A stretch of 64,000 nt of DNA from Aureimonas ureilytica (GCF_001475935.1 NZ_LDQA01000069.1:1-64000), one strand, 5' to 3'. Shown: positions 30,169 to 39,648, counted from the stretch's first letter. Notes: generated by a model from the letters alone, not told the origin. Program-made: numbers and translations.

Positions 30169-30732
30169 ATGAGCGCGACGACTGCTATCAAGCCCTGGAC
30201 ACTCGCGGCTTTCTTCGAATGGCAGCAAGGTCTCGAAGATCGCTTCGAGCTTGTCGACGGATTCCCCCTGAAAATGATGACCGGCGCCTCGCGGCGGCAC
30301 GATATGGTCGTTATGAACATCCTCGGGGAGTTGCGAAATCGTCTTCGCGGAAAGCCATGTGTCCCATTCACGGCCGATGGCGCGGTCGAAACCCGGCCGG
30401 GTCAGATTCGGCGGCCCGATGTCGGCGTCGATTGCGGGCCAACCGACCCGAACTCCTTCGTTGCCAGTGAACCGCGTATCGTGTTCGAGGTTCTTTTGCC
30501 ATCGACCCGTGATTTCGATCGGCTTCGAAAGATCGAAGAGTACAAGACGATGCCCTTTCTCAGGCATATCGTCTTGATGGAGCAGGATCAGCCCGTCGCG
30601 ATCCTTTGGTCACGTCTCACAGGCGCGGGTTGGGACGAGACGCGGATCGAAGGGCTGGACGGCGTGATCTCGCTCGCCGCTATTGGCGTCGAACTGCCAC
30701 TCCACGAACTCTACGACCGCGTGTTGACCTGA
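30169..30732 (+). CDS. Uma2 family (DUF820) putative endonuclease
   Basis: A 187-residue PD-(D/E)XK-like protein. Typical features are the N-terminal FELVDGFPLKMM, the acid-containing RRPDVGVDCG, and IVFEVLLPSTRDFDRLRKIEEYK with the catalytic Glu and Lys. Members are abundant in cyanobacteria and scattered elsewhere; the fold suggests a nuclease, but no function is established. It stands divergently from mnmG and convergent to the GNAT gene, breaking the mnmE-mnmG neighbourhood, and may be a recent insertion. Confidence 0.85.
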   Translation: MSATTAIKPWTLAAFFEWQQGLEDRFELVDGFPLKMMTGASRRHDMVVMNILGELRNRLRGKPCVPFTADGAVETRPGQIRRPDVGVDCGPTDPNSFVASEPRIVFEVLLPSTRDFDRLRKIEEYKTMPFLRHIVLMEQDQPVAILWSRLTGAGWDETRIEGLDGVISLAAIGVELPLHELYDRVLT

Positions 30733-30739
30733 CGACGGC

Positions 30740-31243
30740 TTATGCCGGGCGCGGCGGGGCGCGCAGGCGGCTCATGGTGAAGGCGTCCACCAGCACGCCG
30801 TCGCGTAGGATCGACTGGCGCTCGCGCCCTTCGATCTCGAAGCCGCTCAGCTCATAGAGGCGGATGGCGCGGGCATTGTCGACATTCACCGAGAGTTCCA
30901 GCCGCGTCAGGCCCAGCCAATTGTCGGCGAGGTCCAGAATGGTTTCCATCAGCCGCCGCCCGATGCCGCGCCCCGTATGAGCGTCGTGGACGCCCATGCC
31001 GATCCCACCGACATGGGCTCGCCGTCCGGTCCAGCGCATGAGATGGATCGTGCCGACCAGTTCACCGTCCAAAAGCGCGACGAGAAGCGTCATGTTCGGC
31101 CCGCCTTCGAACAAACGCTTGCGCGCGCTTTCCTCGCTCTCGAAGGGAAGGCGCAGCGTGCCGTGCCGGTAGCCCGGCAGGTTCATGAGCGCGGTGAGGC
31201 CAGTGAGGTCTCGCGGTTCGGCGGCGCGGATCGTCAGGTCCAT
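30740..31243 (-). CDS. GNAT family N-acetyltransferase
   Basis: A 167-residue acetyltransferase. The acetyl-CoA-binding motif A is GVHDAHTGRGIGRRLMETIL (R/Q-x-x-G-x-G/A type), and LELSVNVDNARAIRLYELSGFEIEG (split here) is the C-terminal GNAT part. The substrate is unknown; the family includes enzymes that act on amino acids, antibiotics or protein N-termini. It lies 16 bases upstream... on the same strand it follows mnmE closely, so the two may be co-transcribed. Confidence 0.88.
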   Translation of the reverse strand: MDLTIRAAEPRDLTGLTALMNLPGYRHGTLRLPFESEESARKRLFEGGPNMTLLVALLDGELVGTIHLMRWTGRRAHVGGIGMGVHDAHTGRGIGRRLMETILDLADNWLGLTRLELSVNVDNARAIRLYELSGFEIEGRERQSILRDGVLVDAFTMSRLRAPPRPA

Positions 31244-31259
31244 TCTCGCTGTCTGCTCC

Positions 31260-32579
31260 TTACTTCCCGATGCAGAATTCCGAAAAGATGAGGCCGAGAA
31301 GGTCTTCCACCCCGACGCGTCCCGTCAAGGCACCGAGCCGGTCGGACGTCTCTCTTAAGGTCTCGGCGGCAATCTCGGGTGGCAGCGCCGCGTCGTAAGC
31401 CGAGAGGCGCTCGGCGCATTGGCGCAGGAGATCGCGGTGGCGCGCGCGCGCCGGCAAAAGCGCGGCCGGATCGCCCGCCGCCTCGCGGGCGAAGGCGGCG
31501 ATGCGGCGCGTCAGCTCGTCCAGTCCTTTGCCGGTGCGCGCAGAGAGCGAGAGATCAGAGTTAGCCGGCAAAGTCGAAGGAAGATCGGCTTTGGTCGCCA
31601 CCCGTAACACCGGCGTGCTCCCGGCTTCGATCACCGTCTCCTCGGGCGCGGCGGGGTCGATCAGATGCAGCACGAGATCGGCCGCTTCGATGCGCGCGCG
31701 GGCGCGCGACACGCCGATCGCCTCGATCTCGTCTTCCGTTTCGCGCAGGCCCGCCGTGTCGGACAGGAGGATCGGCAGCCCTTCCATATCGAGCCTCGTC
31801 TCGATCACGTCCCGTGTCGTGCCGGGAATGGCGGAGACGATGGCGACCTCGCGCGCGGCGAGCGCGTTGAGAAGGCTGGACTTGCCGGCATTGGGTGCGC
31901 CGGCGATCGCGACGCGGAACCCATCGCGAAGGATTTCGGCCCGGTGCGCGCCGGCCAGATGCTCCTCGATCTCGGCTCTGAGGTTGGCCACCGCTTCGCT
32001 CGTGCCGGCGGACACGCTGTCATCGACATCGCCTTCGTCGGAGAAGTCGAACGAGGCTTCCAGAAGTGCGCGGATGCGCGAGAGCTGGCGCATCCAGCGC
32101 TCATAGAGCGCACGCGCCTCGCCGCCCGCCTGGGCCATGGCCTGGAGGCGCTGCCCTTCCGTTTCTGCCGCCAGAAGATCGGCCAGCCCCTCGGCTTCCG
32201 TCAGATCGATCCGCCCATGGGTGAAGGCGCGGCGGGTGAATTCGCCGGCTTGCGCCAAACGCAGGCCGGGCAGGGCAAGGAGCGCGCTGGTCAGCGCCGC
32301 GACCACGGCCCGCCCGCCATGGAGATGGAACTCGGCCAGATCCTCGCCGGTCGCACTGGCGGGACCGGGAAAGAACAGGACGAGCGCGCGGTCGATCTCC
32401 GTTCCGTCGCCCGCGCGCAGGCGGCGCAGGCTGGCGCGGCGCGGCTCGGGTAGGCCGCCCGCCAGCGCCCCCAGCGTGTCAGCGGCCGCAGGCCCGCTGA
32501 CGCGGACCACGGCAATGCCCGCCGGCAGCGAGCCGGAGGAAAGAGCAAGGATCGTGTCGTCGGGCAAAGAAGCGGTCAT
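31260..32579 (-). CDS. mnmE: tRNA modification GTPase MnmE
   Basis: A 439-residue GTPase that pairs with MnmG in wobble-uridine modification. The N-terminal folate-binding domain holds DTILALSSG and AGEFTRRAFTHGRIDLTEAE (shortened in use: GEFTRRAF), the central G domain has GAPNAGKSSLLNAL, DTAGLRETEDEIE and the TKAD motif, and the protein ends in CIGK with the family cysteine. The start at 32579 (MTASLPDDTI) fits homologues; the frame open to 32735 adds unrelated residues. It is separated from mnmG here by the Uma2 and GNAT genes. Confidence 0.96.
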   Translation of the reverse strand: MTASLPDDTILALSSGSLPAGIAVVRVSGPAAADTLGALAGGLPEPRRASLRRLRAGDGTEIDRALVLFFPGPASATGEDLAEFHLHGGRAVVAALTSALLALPGLRLAQAGEFTRRAFTHGRIDLTEAEGLADLLAAETEGQRLQAMAQAGGEARALYERWMRQLSRIRALLEASFDFSDEGDVDDSVSAGTSEAVANLRAEIEEHLAGAHRAEILRDGFRVAIAGAPNAGKSSLLNALAAREVAIVSAIPGTTRDVIETRLDMEGLPILLSDTAGLRETEDEIEAIGVSRARARIEAADLVLHLIDPAAPEETVIEAGSTPVLRVATKADLPSTLPANSDLSLSARTGKGLDELTRRIAAFAREAAGDPAALLPARARHRDLLRQCAERLSAYDAALPPEIAAETLRETSDRLGALTGRVGVEDLLGLIFSEFCIGK

Positions 32580-32755
32580 GGCGTTCCCAGCAATGGTGGC
32601 GCTCGACCCTTCGCCGGGGCCCAGCGCGGGCCGCATCGACCCTTGTTTCGTTGGCACATTCGGCACGGGCCGCGTCAAGCGCCAAATCGGTTTGCGAGGC
32701 TCGGGCCGGCGGAAGGGTCGCGAGCGGGCGGCCATTTCCCGAACTCCGATAGATC

Positions 32756-32815
32756 AAGATATATCTTTTTCGCTTGCGTAAGCCGGGAACTGAATGTATC
32801 TAAAGATATATCTTA
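32756..32815 (+). promoter_or_regulatory. Two palindromic operators and a promoter before the PadR gene
   Basis: The 12-base palindrome AAGATATATCTT occurs at 32756-32767 and again at 32803-32814, 47 bases apart centre to centre. Between them is a good promoter: TTGCGT at 32774-32779, a 17-base spacer and TATCTA at 32797-32802. The second palindrome abuts the -10. This suits autorepression, with one dimer at each site and possibly a loop. Confidence 0.75.
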
Positions 32816-32834
32816 ATCCACCGGAGAACCTAGA

Positions 32835-33512
32835 ATGAGACAGGAATACGAAACACGCTGCCGTCACGGCCACCACCATGGCGGCGGGCTGGGGGCTTTG
32901 TTCGCCATGGGTCGCAACCCGTTCGGACGGGGCGGGGGTCGGGGCCACCGGCATGGTGGCCCTGGCGGCGGCACGGGAGATGGCGAGGGCGACGGGCGGA
33001 TCGGCCGCTTTCTGCTGCAGGGCGATCTTCGCCTTCTCGTGCTGGCGCTGATCGAGAAGGAGCCGCGCCATGGCTACGAGATCATTCGCCATGTCGAGGA
33101 GATGACGCAGGGCTTCTACGCCCCGTCGCCCGGCATCGTCTATCCGACGCTCAGCTATCTCGAAGAAGCCGGCTATATCCTGGCGGAAAGCGAAGGCAAC
33201 AAGAAGCGCTACGCCGTCACCGACGAGGGACGCGCCTATCTCGCCAGCCATCGCGAGGCCGCGGACGGCATTCTGGGTCGACTGACCGAGTTGGCCGAGC
33301 GCCTGAAGCAGCGGCGCGAGCACCATGCCTCACGCGGCGAGAAGCACGGGCCGGAGCTGCCCCGCAGCGTCGAGGCCGCGCTTCTGAACCTGCGCGAGGT
33401 CGCGGCCCGCGCGCTGGCGGCGGACGAAAAGCGCTCCAGCGAGATCACCCGGCTTCTTCTGCAAGTGGCCGACGATCTGGAGCGCGGATCAGGCGGCTTG
33501 GCCAACGTCTGA
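32835..33512 (+). CDS. PadR family metal-responsive repressor, YqjI-like
   Basis: A 225-residue protein with a PadR winged-helix domain (LRLLVLALIEKEPRHGYEI, SPGIVYPTLSYLEEAGYI, KKRYAVTDEG) after an unusual N-terminal part rich in His and Gly (CRHGHHHGG, GRGHRHGGP). This arrangement is that of E. coli YqjI, whose N-terminus binds nickel and relieves repression. Its usual target, a siderophore-interacting ferric reductase, is not adjacent. Two identical palindromes in its own promoter suggest autoregulation. The ATG at 32835 follows GGAGAACC. Confidence 0.85.
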   Translation: MRQEYETRCRHGHHHGGGLGALFAMGRNPFGRGGGRGHRHGGPGGGTGDGEGDGRIGRFLLQGDLRLLVLALIEKEPRHGYEIIRHVEEMTQGFYAPSPGIVYPTLSYLEEAGYILAESEGNKKRYAVTDEGRAYLASHREAADGILGRLTELAERLKQRREHHASRGEKHGPELPRSVEAALLNLREVAARALAADEKRSSEITRLLLQVADDLERGSGGLANV

Positions 33513-33583
33513 GACGGCGCCACTCTCGCGCCCCGCCGAGGAGGCGGGGAGGGCGAAGACGCTTTTCCACGATGATGTCTCAA

Positions 33584-33618
33584 GGCCGCCGGGTCCGCTC
33601 GGCGGCCCTTTGCGTTTA
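33584..33618 (+). terminator. Terminator after the PadR gene
   Basis: GGCCGCC at 33584-33590 pairs with GGCGGCC at 33601-33607, followed by CTTTGCGTTT. A second G/C hairpin (CCCCGCC..GGCGGGG, 33531-33549) lies just before it. The following 380 bases up to arsC contain no recognisable gene. Confidence 0.55.
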
Positions 33619-33998
33619 TGGGTGCCCTCGTCGCACCGGGTCCGTGTGCCACTGAGAGCGTCTCGCAAAAGCTTGGCATAGCGAATGGTCGATGGTGTTG
33701 CGCTTGGGGGCGAGGAGCCAAACGCGGTCGATGCGAGGGCGCATCGTCGAGCCTTCGCGACGGTCCTTGCGGACGGCCGAGCCGCGTGGCTCACTCTAGG
33801 AACCCCGGCGAAAAGCTCCGGCGAGCGGACCCGGCGAGGTCTTGTGAGGCCTTCCCATGGATGCCACGCCCGATGCCTCGCTTGGAGCGGCTCGTCGGCA
33901 GATACTGGCCACGCGAGCGAAGGTCGGCGGCGATGGCACGACCTCTTGCCTGGCGGCTTCGGAGCGGCTTCAAAGGGCGCATCCAGCGGAGACGCCCC

Positions 33999-34400
33999 AT
34001 GCCCGTCACGATCTATCACAACCCCGCCTGCGGCACCTCGCGCAATGTTCTCTCCATGATCCGGCAATCGGGCGAGACGCCGGAGGTGATCGAGTATCTG
34101 AAAACGCCGCCGTCGCGCGAGCGCCTAGTCGAACTCTTGGAGCTCATGGAGATCGGCCCCCGCGCCCTGCTACGCGAAAAGGGTACGCCCTTCGCCGAGC
34201 TGGGTCTCGGCGATCCCGCGCTGTCCGACGAGGCTTTGATCGACGCGATGCTGGCTCATCCCATCCTCATCAATCGCCCGATCGTGGTGACCGAAAAGGG
34301 CGCGAAGCTCTGCCGCCCGTCGGAAGAGGTGCTGGACTTGCTGGAGCATCCCTTGAGCGCCTTCACCAAGGAAGACGGGACTGTGGTGTCCCGTGCCTGA
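33999..34400 (+). CDS. arsC: Arsenate reductase ArsC family protein (glutaredoxin-coupled)
   Basis: A 133-residue thioredoxin-fold protein that would reduce arsenate to arsenite with glutathione and glutaredoxin. The catalytic cysteine is in YHNPACGTSRNVL (H-x3-C-x3-R), with later arginines in INRPIVVTEKGAKLCRP (shortened). The length is slightly below that of plasmid ArsC (about 141). There is no ars operon around it, so it may have a housekeeping or Spx-like function instead. The ATG at 33999 starts the family sequence (MPVTIYHNP). Confidence 0.88.
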   Translation: MPVTIYHNPACGTSRNVLSMIRQSGETPEVIEYLKTPPSRERLVELLELMEIGPRALLREKGTPFAELGLGDPALSDEALIDAMLAHPILINRPIVVTEKGAKLCRPSEEVLDLLEHPLSAFTKEDGTVVSRA

Positions 34401-34403
34401 CGC

Positions 34404-34892
34404 TCAGCCGCGCACACCGATGACGCGCGCGTCCGTTGCGGCCTTCAGATCGTTCGGCGTCGTCTCGAACACATGGAAGGGCGTGCCGGCGGCAGCCCAG
34501 ATCGCGTCGAACTCCAGCAAGTCCTCGTCCATGAAGACAGGGAGCGGCGAGGTCGCGCCGAGCGGCGCGACGCCGCCGATGGCGAATCCTGTGTGCTCGC
34601 GCACGAAATCGGCGTCCGGCCGCTCCAAGGCCTCGCCGATCGCGCCGGCCACCGCCGTCTGATCGACCCGGTTGGCGCCCGACACGAGCAGGAGATAGGC
34701 CTGTCCCGTCACTGCGCCCCGGAACACCAGACTTTTGACGATCTGCCCGACCTCGGCCGAGACAGCCTTCGCCGCTTCCTCGGCGGTGCGGGCGATCACC
34801 TCGGTCTTCACCACCCGAAAGGGCAACGCCTTGGCGAGCGCAGCGATCTCAACCCGGCGCACGGCATCGGGCAGGTCGGCAAGGTCGGTCAT
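34404..34892 (-). CDS. YbaK/EbsC-family aminoacyl-tRNA deacylase
   Basis: A 162-residue editing protein of the YbaK/ProX superfamily. Marks are the lysine-containing VGQIVKSLVFRG (catalytic Lys), YLLLVSGANRVD, and GFAIGGVAPLG near the C-terminal half. Such proteins hydrolyse mischarged tRNA (Cys- or Ala-tRNA for proline-type tRNAs, depending on subfamily); which applies here is not certain. I set the start at 34892 (MTDLADLPD). It ends four bases from the convergent arsC gene. Confidence 0.88.
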   Translation of the reverse strand: MTDLADLPDAVRRVEIAALAKALPFRVVKTEVIARTAEEAAKAVSAEVGQIVKSLVFRGAVTGQAYLLLVSGANRVDQTAVAGAIGEALERPDADFVREHTGFAIGGVAPLGATSPLPVFMDEDLLEFDAIWAAAGTPFHVFETTPNDLKAATDARVIGVRG

Positions 34893-34970
34893 GTCTGTCT
34901 CCCGCAAAGGCGTCGGCTTCTGCCATAAAGTCCGCGCCGGGCGGGCGGCAAGGCGGACGGGCCCATGAAA

Positions 34971-35001
34971 AAGGCCGCCGGCGCATCGCACCGGCGGCCT
35001 T
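34971..35001 (-). terminator. Terminator of rho
   Basis: AAGGCCGCCGG (34971-34981) pairs with CCGGCGGCCTT (34991-35001) around a nine-base loop. On the minus strand the stem is followed by a run of five T. It lies 45 bases after the rho stop codon and upstream of the ybaK start. Confidence 0.85.
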
Positions 35002-35045
35002 TCGAGCCTTCACGTCCGAGAACGCCGACGCGCTCCCGGAAAGGC

Positions 35046-36311
35046 TTACGTGTTCATGGAGTCGAAGAAATCGGCATTGCTCTTCGTCTGCTTGAGCTTG
35101 TCGATGAGGAATTCCATCGCGTCCGTCGTGCCCATGGGCGAGAGGATGCGGCGCAGCACGAAGATCTTCTGCAGGTCCTGGCGCGGCACGAGGAGGTCTT
35201 CCTTGCGCGTGCCGGACTTGAGAATGTCCATGGCCGGGAAGATGCGCTTGTCCGCCACCTTGCGGTCCAGCACGATTTCCGAGTTGCCGGTGCCCTTGAA
35301 CTCTTCGAAGATCACTTCGTCCATGCGCGAGCCGGTGTCGATCAGCGCGGTCGCGATGATGGTCAGCGAGCCGCCTTCCTCGATATTGCGCGCCGCGCCG
35401 AAGAAGCGCTTGGGCCGCTGGAGGGCGTTGGCATCCACACCGCCCGTCAGCACCTTGCCCGACGACGGAACCACCGTGTTGTAGGCGCGGCCCAGGCGGG
35501 TGATGGAGTCGAGAAGGATCACGACATCGCGCCCGTGCTCGACCAGACGCTTGGCCTTTTCGATCACCATTTCGGCGACCTGAACGTGGCGCGAGGCAGG
35601 CTCGTCGAAGGTCGAGGAGACGACCTCGCCCTTCACCGAGCGCTGCATGTCGGTCACTTCCTCCGGCCGCTCGTCGATGAGCAGCACGATGAGGTAGCAC
35701 TCGGGATGGTTGGCCGTGATCGAATGGGCGATGTTCTGGAGAAGAACGGTCTTACCCGTGCGCGGCGGGGCGACGATCAGCGCGCGCTGGCCCTTGCCGA
35801 GCGGGGCGACGAGATCGATGACCCGGGCGGAGATGTCCTTCTTCGTCGGGTCGGGGTTTTCCATCTTGAACCGCTCGTTCGGATAGAGCGGGGTCAGATT
35901 GTCGAAATGGCTCTTGTGCTTGATCTTCTCGGGGTCGTCGAAATTGATCGTCGTGACCTTGAGAAGCGCGAAATAGCGCTCGCCGTCCTTCGGCCCCCGG
36001 ATCGTCCCTTCCACCGTGTCGCCCGTCTTCAAGGAGAAGCGGCGCAGCTGCGAGGGAGAGATGTAGATGTCGTCGGGGCCGGGCAGGTAGTTCGCGTCGG
36101 GCGAGCGCAGGAAGCCGAAGCCGTCCTGCAGCACTTCCACCACGCCTTCGCCGATAATCTCGATCTCCTGCGCGGCGAGGCGCTTGAGAATGGCGAAGAG
36201 CAGTTCCTGCTTGCGCAGGGTGGACGCGCTTTCGACCTCGTTCTCCTCGGCGAAGGCGACGAGTTCGGCGGGCGTCTTGTCTTTCAGATCCTGGAGTTTG
36301 ATCTCAGGCAT
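35046..36311 (-). CDS. rho: Transcription termination factor Rho
   Basis: A 421-residue hexameric RNA helicase. The N-terminal domain ([19 protein letters not shown]), the cold-shock-like RNA domain ([28 protein letters not shown]) and the ATPase core ([40 protein letters not shown]) are all intact. The start at 36311 ([11 protein letters not shown]) matches the family; the six codons before it are not typical. It is transcribed alone towards a good terminator. Confidence 0.97.
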   Translation of the reverse strand: MPEIKLQDLKDKTPAELVAFAEENEVESASTLRKQELLFAILKRLAAQEIEIIGEGVVEVLQDGFGFLRSPDANYLPGPDDIYISPSQLRRFSLKTGDTVEGTIRGPKDGERYFALLKVTTINFDDPEKIKHKSHFDNLTPLYPNERFKMENPDPTKKDISARVIDLVAPLGKGQRALIVAPPRTGKTVLLQNIAHSITANHPECYLIVLLIDERPEEVTDMQRSVKGEVVSSTFDEPASRHVQVAEMVIEKAKRLVEHGRDVVILLDSITRLGRAYNTVVPSSGKVLTGGVDANALQRPKRFFGAARNIEEGGSLTIIATALIDTGSRMDEVIFEEFKGTGNSEIVLDRKVADKRIFPAMDILKSGTRKEDLLVPRQDLQKIFVLRRILSPMGTTDAMEFLIDKLKQTKSNADFFDSMNT

Positions 36312-36535
36312 GGGCGGGCTCCACCCCATCGGCCGGGCCTTGCAAGCCGTCTGCCATGGGGACAGTCATCAGGGGAGGATACTCGGGCCGGGATGATACG
36401 AATGCGTATGGTTCGGCGTCGAATGGGCGGGGCACAGCTATGCAGCCGCACCGCGCCGTAAGGCGGGATACGGCAAAGCTTATAGCCATTCCGTCGCAGC
36501 TTCGCAAGACGGCGCGCACGAGGCCAGGAACGAAA

Positions 36536-36571
36536 CAGGCGGGCCTCCCCAAGAGAAGACCCGCCTGCTTT
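36536..36571. terminator. Terminator of the gluconate operon
   Basis: CAGGCGGG (36536-36543) pairs with CCCGCCTG (36560-36567) around a 16-base loop. On the plus strand the stem is followed by CTTTTC and on the minus strand by TTTCG. It serves the minus-strand gntK-permease unit, and lies upstream of rho. Confidence 0.65.
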
Positions 36572-36600
36572 TCACTGATGCTGACGATCAGGAAACCGAT

Positions 36601-37986
36601 TTAGAAGAACAGGAAGATCACGCCGGCCAGCGCGAAGCCGATGAGGCCGATCAGGGTTTCCAGCACCGTCCAGGTCTTGAACGTGGTCTTCACGTCCATC
36701 TCGAAGAAGCGGCCGACCAGCCAGAAGCCGGAATCGTTGACATGGCTGAGCACGACCGAGCCCGACGCCAGCGCCAGAACCGTGGCGCAAAGCTGCACCT
36801 CCGAATAGCCCGCCGCCGCCACCGCCGGCTGCACGAGGCCCGCCGCCGTGATGAGGGCCACCGTCGCCGAGCCCTGCGCCACGCGCAGCGCGGCGGCGAT
36901 CACGAAGCCCGCGACGAAGATCGGCATGCCCAATCCGTCCAGTGTGGTGGCGAGCGCATCGCCGATGCCGCTGGCACGCAGGATGCCACCGAACATGCCG
37001 CCTGCGCCGGTGATCAGCGTGATGGCGCAGATCGGCCCCAGCGAAGAGTCCAGAATGCCTTCCACCATCTTGGCCGTGCGACCGCGCCGGATGCCGAGCA
37101 CATAGCTCGCCACCAGAACCGCGATGAGCAACGCGACGGGCGTTGCGCCGAAGGCGCGGCCGATCTGATACCAGGTGGCGTTCGGATCGACCCAGCCCTG
37201 CGCGCGGGAGAAATCGAGGCCGGTGTTCACGAAGATGATGGCGAGCGGCAGGAGAAGGATGCCGATCACCGTGGAGGGCTTGGGCGGGTTCGGGTCCTGC
37301 TCCACCTGCTTGCCGCCCGACAGGATGTCGGGCACGGGCAGGACGATGCGCTTGCCGATGAACGAACCGAAGATCTGGCCGCCGATCAGCCAGGCCGGAA
37401 TGGCGACGAGAATGCCGAGCAGGATCAGAAGCCCGACATCGGCCTTCAGAAGCTCGGAGGCCGCGACCGGGCCGGGATGGGGCGGCACGAAGACATGCAT
37501 GGCCGAGAAGGCCGCCGCCACGGGGATGCCGTAGAGGAGGAGCCCGCCGCCGAGCCGGCGCGCGACCGTGAAGACGATGGGCAGCATCACCACGAGCCCG
37601 GCGTCGAAGAAGATCGGAAAGCCGAACAGCAGCGAGGCGAAGCCGAGAGCGAAGGGCGCGCGCTTTTCGCCGAAGCGATGGATCAGCGCGTCCGCCAGCG
37701 ACTGCGCGCCGCCCGAGACTTCCAGAAGCCGGCCCAGCATGGCGCCGAAGCCGATCAAGAGCGCGACGCCGCCGAGCGTCTGCCCGAAGGCTTCGGTGAG
37801 CACCGGCACGATCTTGGCCGGTGGAATGCCGGCGACGAGGCCGGTCACGAGGCTGACCATGGTCAGCGCCAGAAAGGCATGAATGCGGAACTGGATGATG
37901 AGAAGCAGGAGAAGCAGAACCGCAACCGCCGCGATGACGAGAAGCGGCCCGGTCCCCCAGACATGGGCGAGCGCCGTGGAATTCAT
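36601..37986 (-). CDS. Gluconate:H+ symporter, GntP family
   Basis: A 461-residue inner-membrane permease with about 12 hydrophobic spans. GntP-type marks are LLIGFGAMLGRLLEVSGGAQ, FVPPHPGPVAAS and SHVNDSGFWLVGRFF. It takes up gluconate (or a related hexonate). It lies downstream of gluconokinase, with 67 bases between them, making an uptake and phosphorylation unit. No GntR-type regulator is visible next to it. Confidence 0.93.
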   Translation of the reverse strand: MNSTALAHVWGTGPLLVIAAVAVLLLLLLIIQFRIHAFLALTMVSLVTGLVAGIPPAKIVPVLTEAFGQTLGGVALLIGFGAMLGRLLEVSGGAQSLADALIHRFGEKRAPFALGFASLLFGFPIFFDAGLVVMLPIVFTVARRLGGGLLLYGIPVAAAFSAMHVFVPPHPGPVAASELLKADVGLLILLGILVAIPAWLIGGQIFGSFIGKRIVLPVPDILSGGKQVEQDPNPPKPSTVIGILLLPLAIIFVNTGLDFSRAQGWVDPNATWYQIGRAFGATPVALLIAVLVASYVLGIRRGRTAKMVEGILDSSLGPICAITLITGAGGMFGGILRASGIGDALATTLDGLGMPIFVAGFVIAAALRVAQGSATVALITAAGLVQPAVAAAGYSEVQLCATVLALASGSVVLSHVNDSGFWLVGRFFEMDVKTTFKTWTVLETLIGLIGFALAGVIFLFF

Positions 37987-38053
37987 TTCTATGCACCTGT
38001 GGGGCGGGGAGGGGGCGCCGCCCCACGTGGGGCGGGCGCGGAGGATCGGCGCG

Positions 38054-38602
38054 TCAGAGCGCGCGCAGCATCTCGGGGCGCAGGAGTTCGAGCTGGCGCA
38101 GGGCCTCGCTCACCACGCCATCCGGGTCCTGCTCGACGGAAACCTTGATCCCGTCCTCGTCGCCGTCCAGCGGCTCGAAATCGGCATATTGGGAGGCAAG
38201 GAGGGACGGGGGCATGTAATGGCCCTTGCGCTCGGCCAGACGCGCGCCGATCACGCCCTGAGGCGCATCGAGTTCCACGAAGCGCACCCGCGCCTCGGCC
38301 CCGCGCAGAATGTCGCGATAGCGCCGCTTCAGCGCCGAGCAGGTGATGACGGTGCTTTCGCCCATCCCCGCCTCGTCCGAAATCCAGTCCCGGATCGAGG
38401 CGAGCCAGGGGGCGCGGTCCTCATCGTTCAGGGGGATGCCGGCGGACATCTTGTCGATATTGGCCTTCGGGTGGAACTCGTCCGCCTCGGCGAACTTCCA
38501 GCCCAGACGCTGCGACAGAAGCTTGGCCGTGGTGGTCTTGCCCGTCCCCGAAGGCCCCATCACGACGAGGCACAGGGCGGGTTTGGAAGCGTTCGAGGGC
38601 AC
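38054..38602 (-). CDS. gntK: Gluconokinase
   Basis: A 182-residue P-loop kinase that phosphorylates gluconate to 6-phosphogluconate for the Entner-Doudoroff or pentose phosphate pathways. The Walker A motif is VMGPSGTGKTTTAK; EADEFHPKANIDKMSAGIPL (shortened) and CSALKRRYRDILR are the family signatures. I chose a GTG start at 38602, which has GGAGAAAG at good spacing; the frame open to 38767 carries no family sequence. It precedes the gluconate permease. Confidence 0.94.
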   Translation of the reverse strand: MPSNASKPALCLVVMGPSGTGKTTTAKLLSQRLGWKFAEADEFHPKANIDKMSAGIPLNDEDRAPWLASIRDWISDEAGMGESTVITCSALKRRYRDILRGAEARVRFVELDAPQGVIGARLAERKGHYMPPSLLASQYADFEPLDGDEDGIKVSVEQDPDGVVSEALRQLELLRPEMLRAL

Positions 38603-38892
38603 GGGCTTTCTCCGGAGCACGAGATGAGAAGGCGGACATAGGATCGTCCGCTCCATCGGTGCTAAATCACTCCCGGGCCGAGAAAAGCAAGTTGAACGTG
38701 TGGCCGGATGCTGGCGCGCCGGGGTTTGGGACCTGGGCCGGGCACCCATGGCAAAGCGTTGTCGCATCGGATGGGGAAGCGCTTGCCCAGGCCGAGCCTC
38801 AGCTCAAGGCGCTGCGACGAAGCGTGTCGCGGCTGATCTCGTGACCAGCGTCCGCGGCCCGCCGCAAGGGCGGGCCGATGTCGATCCTTCGA
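38603..38892. other. Gap between gntK and hemJ
   Basis: About 290 bases without a recognisable gene. It should contain the gntK promoter on the minus strand and the end of the hemJ transcript. No clear operator or terminator was found by eye. Confidence 0.4.
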
Positions 38893-39414
38893 TCAGAAGG
38901 GCTTGACGATCACCAGAATGACGATGGCGATGAGGAGCAGCGTCGGCACCTCGTTCATGAGGCGCCAGTGGCGGCTGGTCTTGGTCATCTCGTCCCGCTC
39001 CAGCTTCTTGCGCGCGGCCGAGAAATAGCCGTGCAGCCCGCTCATCAGAACCACCAGCGTGAGTTTGGCGTGCAGCCAGCCGCCCTGGAAGTGATAGATC
39101 TCGATCGCCAGCCAGAGGCCGGAAACCCAGGTGACCACCATGGCGGGGTTGACGATGGCGCGCATCAGGCGGCGCTCCATCACCTTGAAGGTCTCGGCTT
39201 GGGGGCTGCCGACGCCCGCCTCGGTGTGGTAGACGAACAGGCGCGGCAGGTAGAACATGCCGACCATCCACGAGATGACGGCGACCACGTGCAGGGCCTT
39301 GACCCAGAGCATGGCGTCCACCGGCACGAGTGCGAAGAGCAGCGCGGCCAGAACGGCCCCCACCCCCAGCGATACGAGAACCGAGCGATCTTTCGCAGGC
39401 GCGGCTGTGGCCAT
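38893..39414 (-). CDS. hemJ: Protoporphyrinogen IX oxidase HemJ
   Basis: A 173-residue membrane haem-biosynthesis enzyme with four to five transmembrane helices. The HemJ (UPF0093) signature is plain: WVKALHVVAVISWMVGMFYL, with the conserved histidine, then LPRLFVYH, RRLMRAIVNPAMV and LHAKLTLVVLMSGLHGYF (shortened). It oxidises protoporphyrinogen to protoporphyrin. The ATG at 39414 follows GGGAGA; the frame open to 39465 adds 17 unlikely residues. With hemE nearby it places two haem genes beside the origin. Confidence 0.94.
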   Translation of the reverse strand: MATAAPAKDRSVLVSLGVGAVLAALLFALVPVDAMLWVKALHVVAVISWMVGMFYLPRLFVYHTEAGVGSPQAETFKVMERRLMRAIVNPAMVVTWVSGLWLAIEIYHFQGGWLHAKLTLVVLMSGLHGYFSAARKKLERDEMTKTSRHWRLMNEVPTLLLIAIVILVIVKPF

Positions 39415-39648
39415 GATGCGTCTCCCTTCGCCAGCCGAAGCGGGATCGCCTCGGCATCGGACCATGGGGATCGAAGCCTGACGGATCGGATGCGCCGTCC
39501 TGAGCTCCTAGCCGATCCCAAGTCCGGCTTTCGAACGGCTCTAATCGAGAACCACGCCGCGCGGCAAGGCGACCGCCCGCGATCCAAAACCGCAGGCCCG
39601 CTCGCAAGAGCGGTCCTCGGCTTCCCTCACCAACATCGGAGACTATCC

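Noticed and set aside
38021-38037. Palindrome CCCCACGTGGGG between gntK and the permease gene
   Set aside because: It contains CACGTG but lacks the GTTT/AAAC flanks of parS; it may be a hairpin in the operon but nothing more can be supported.
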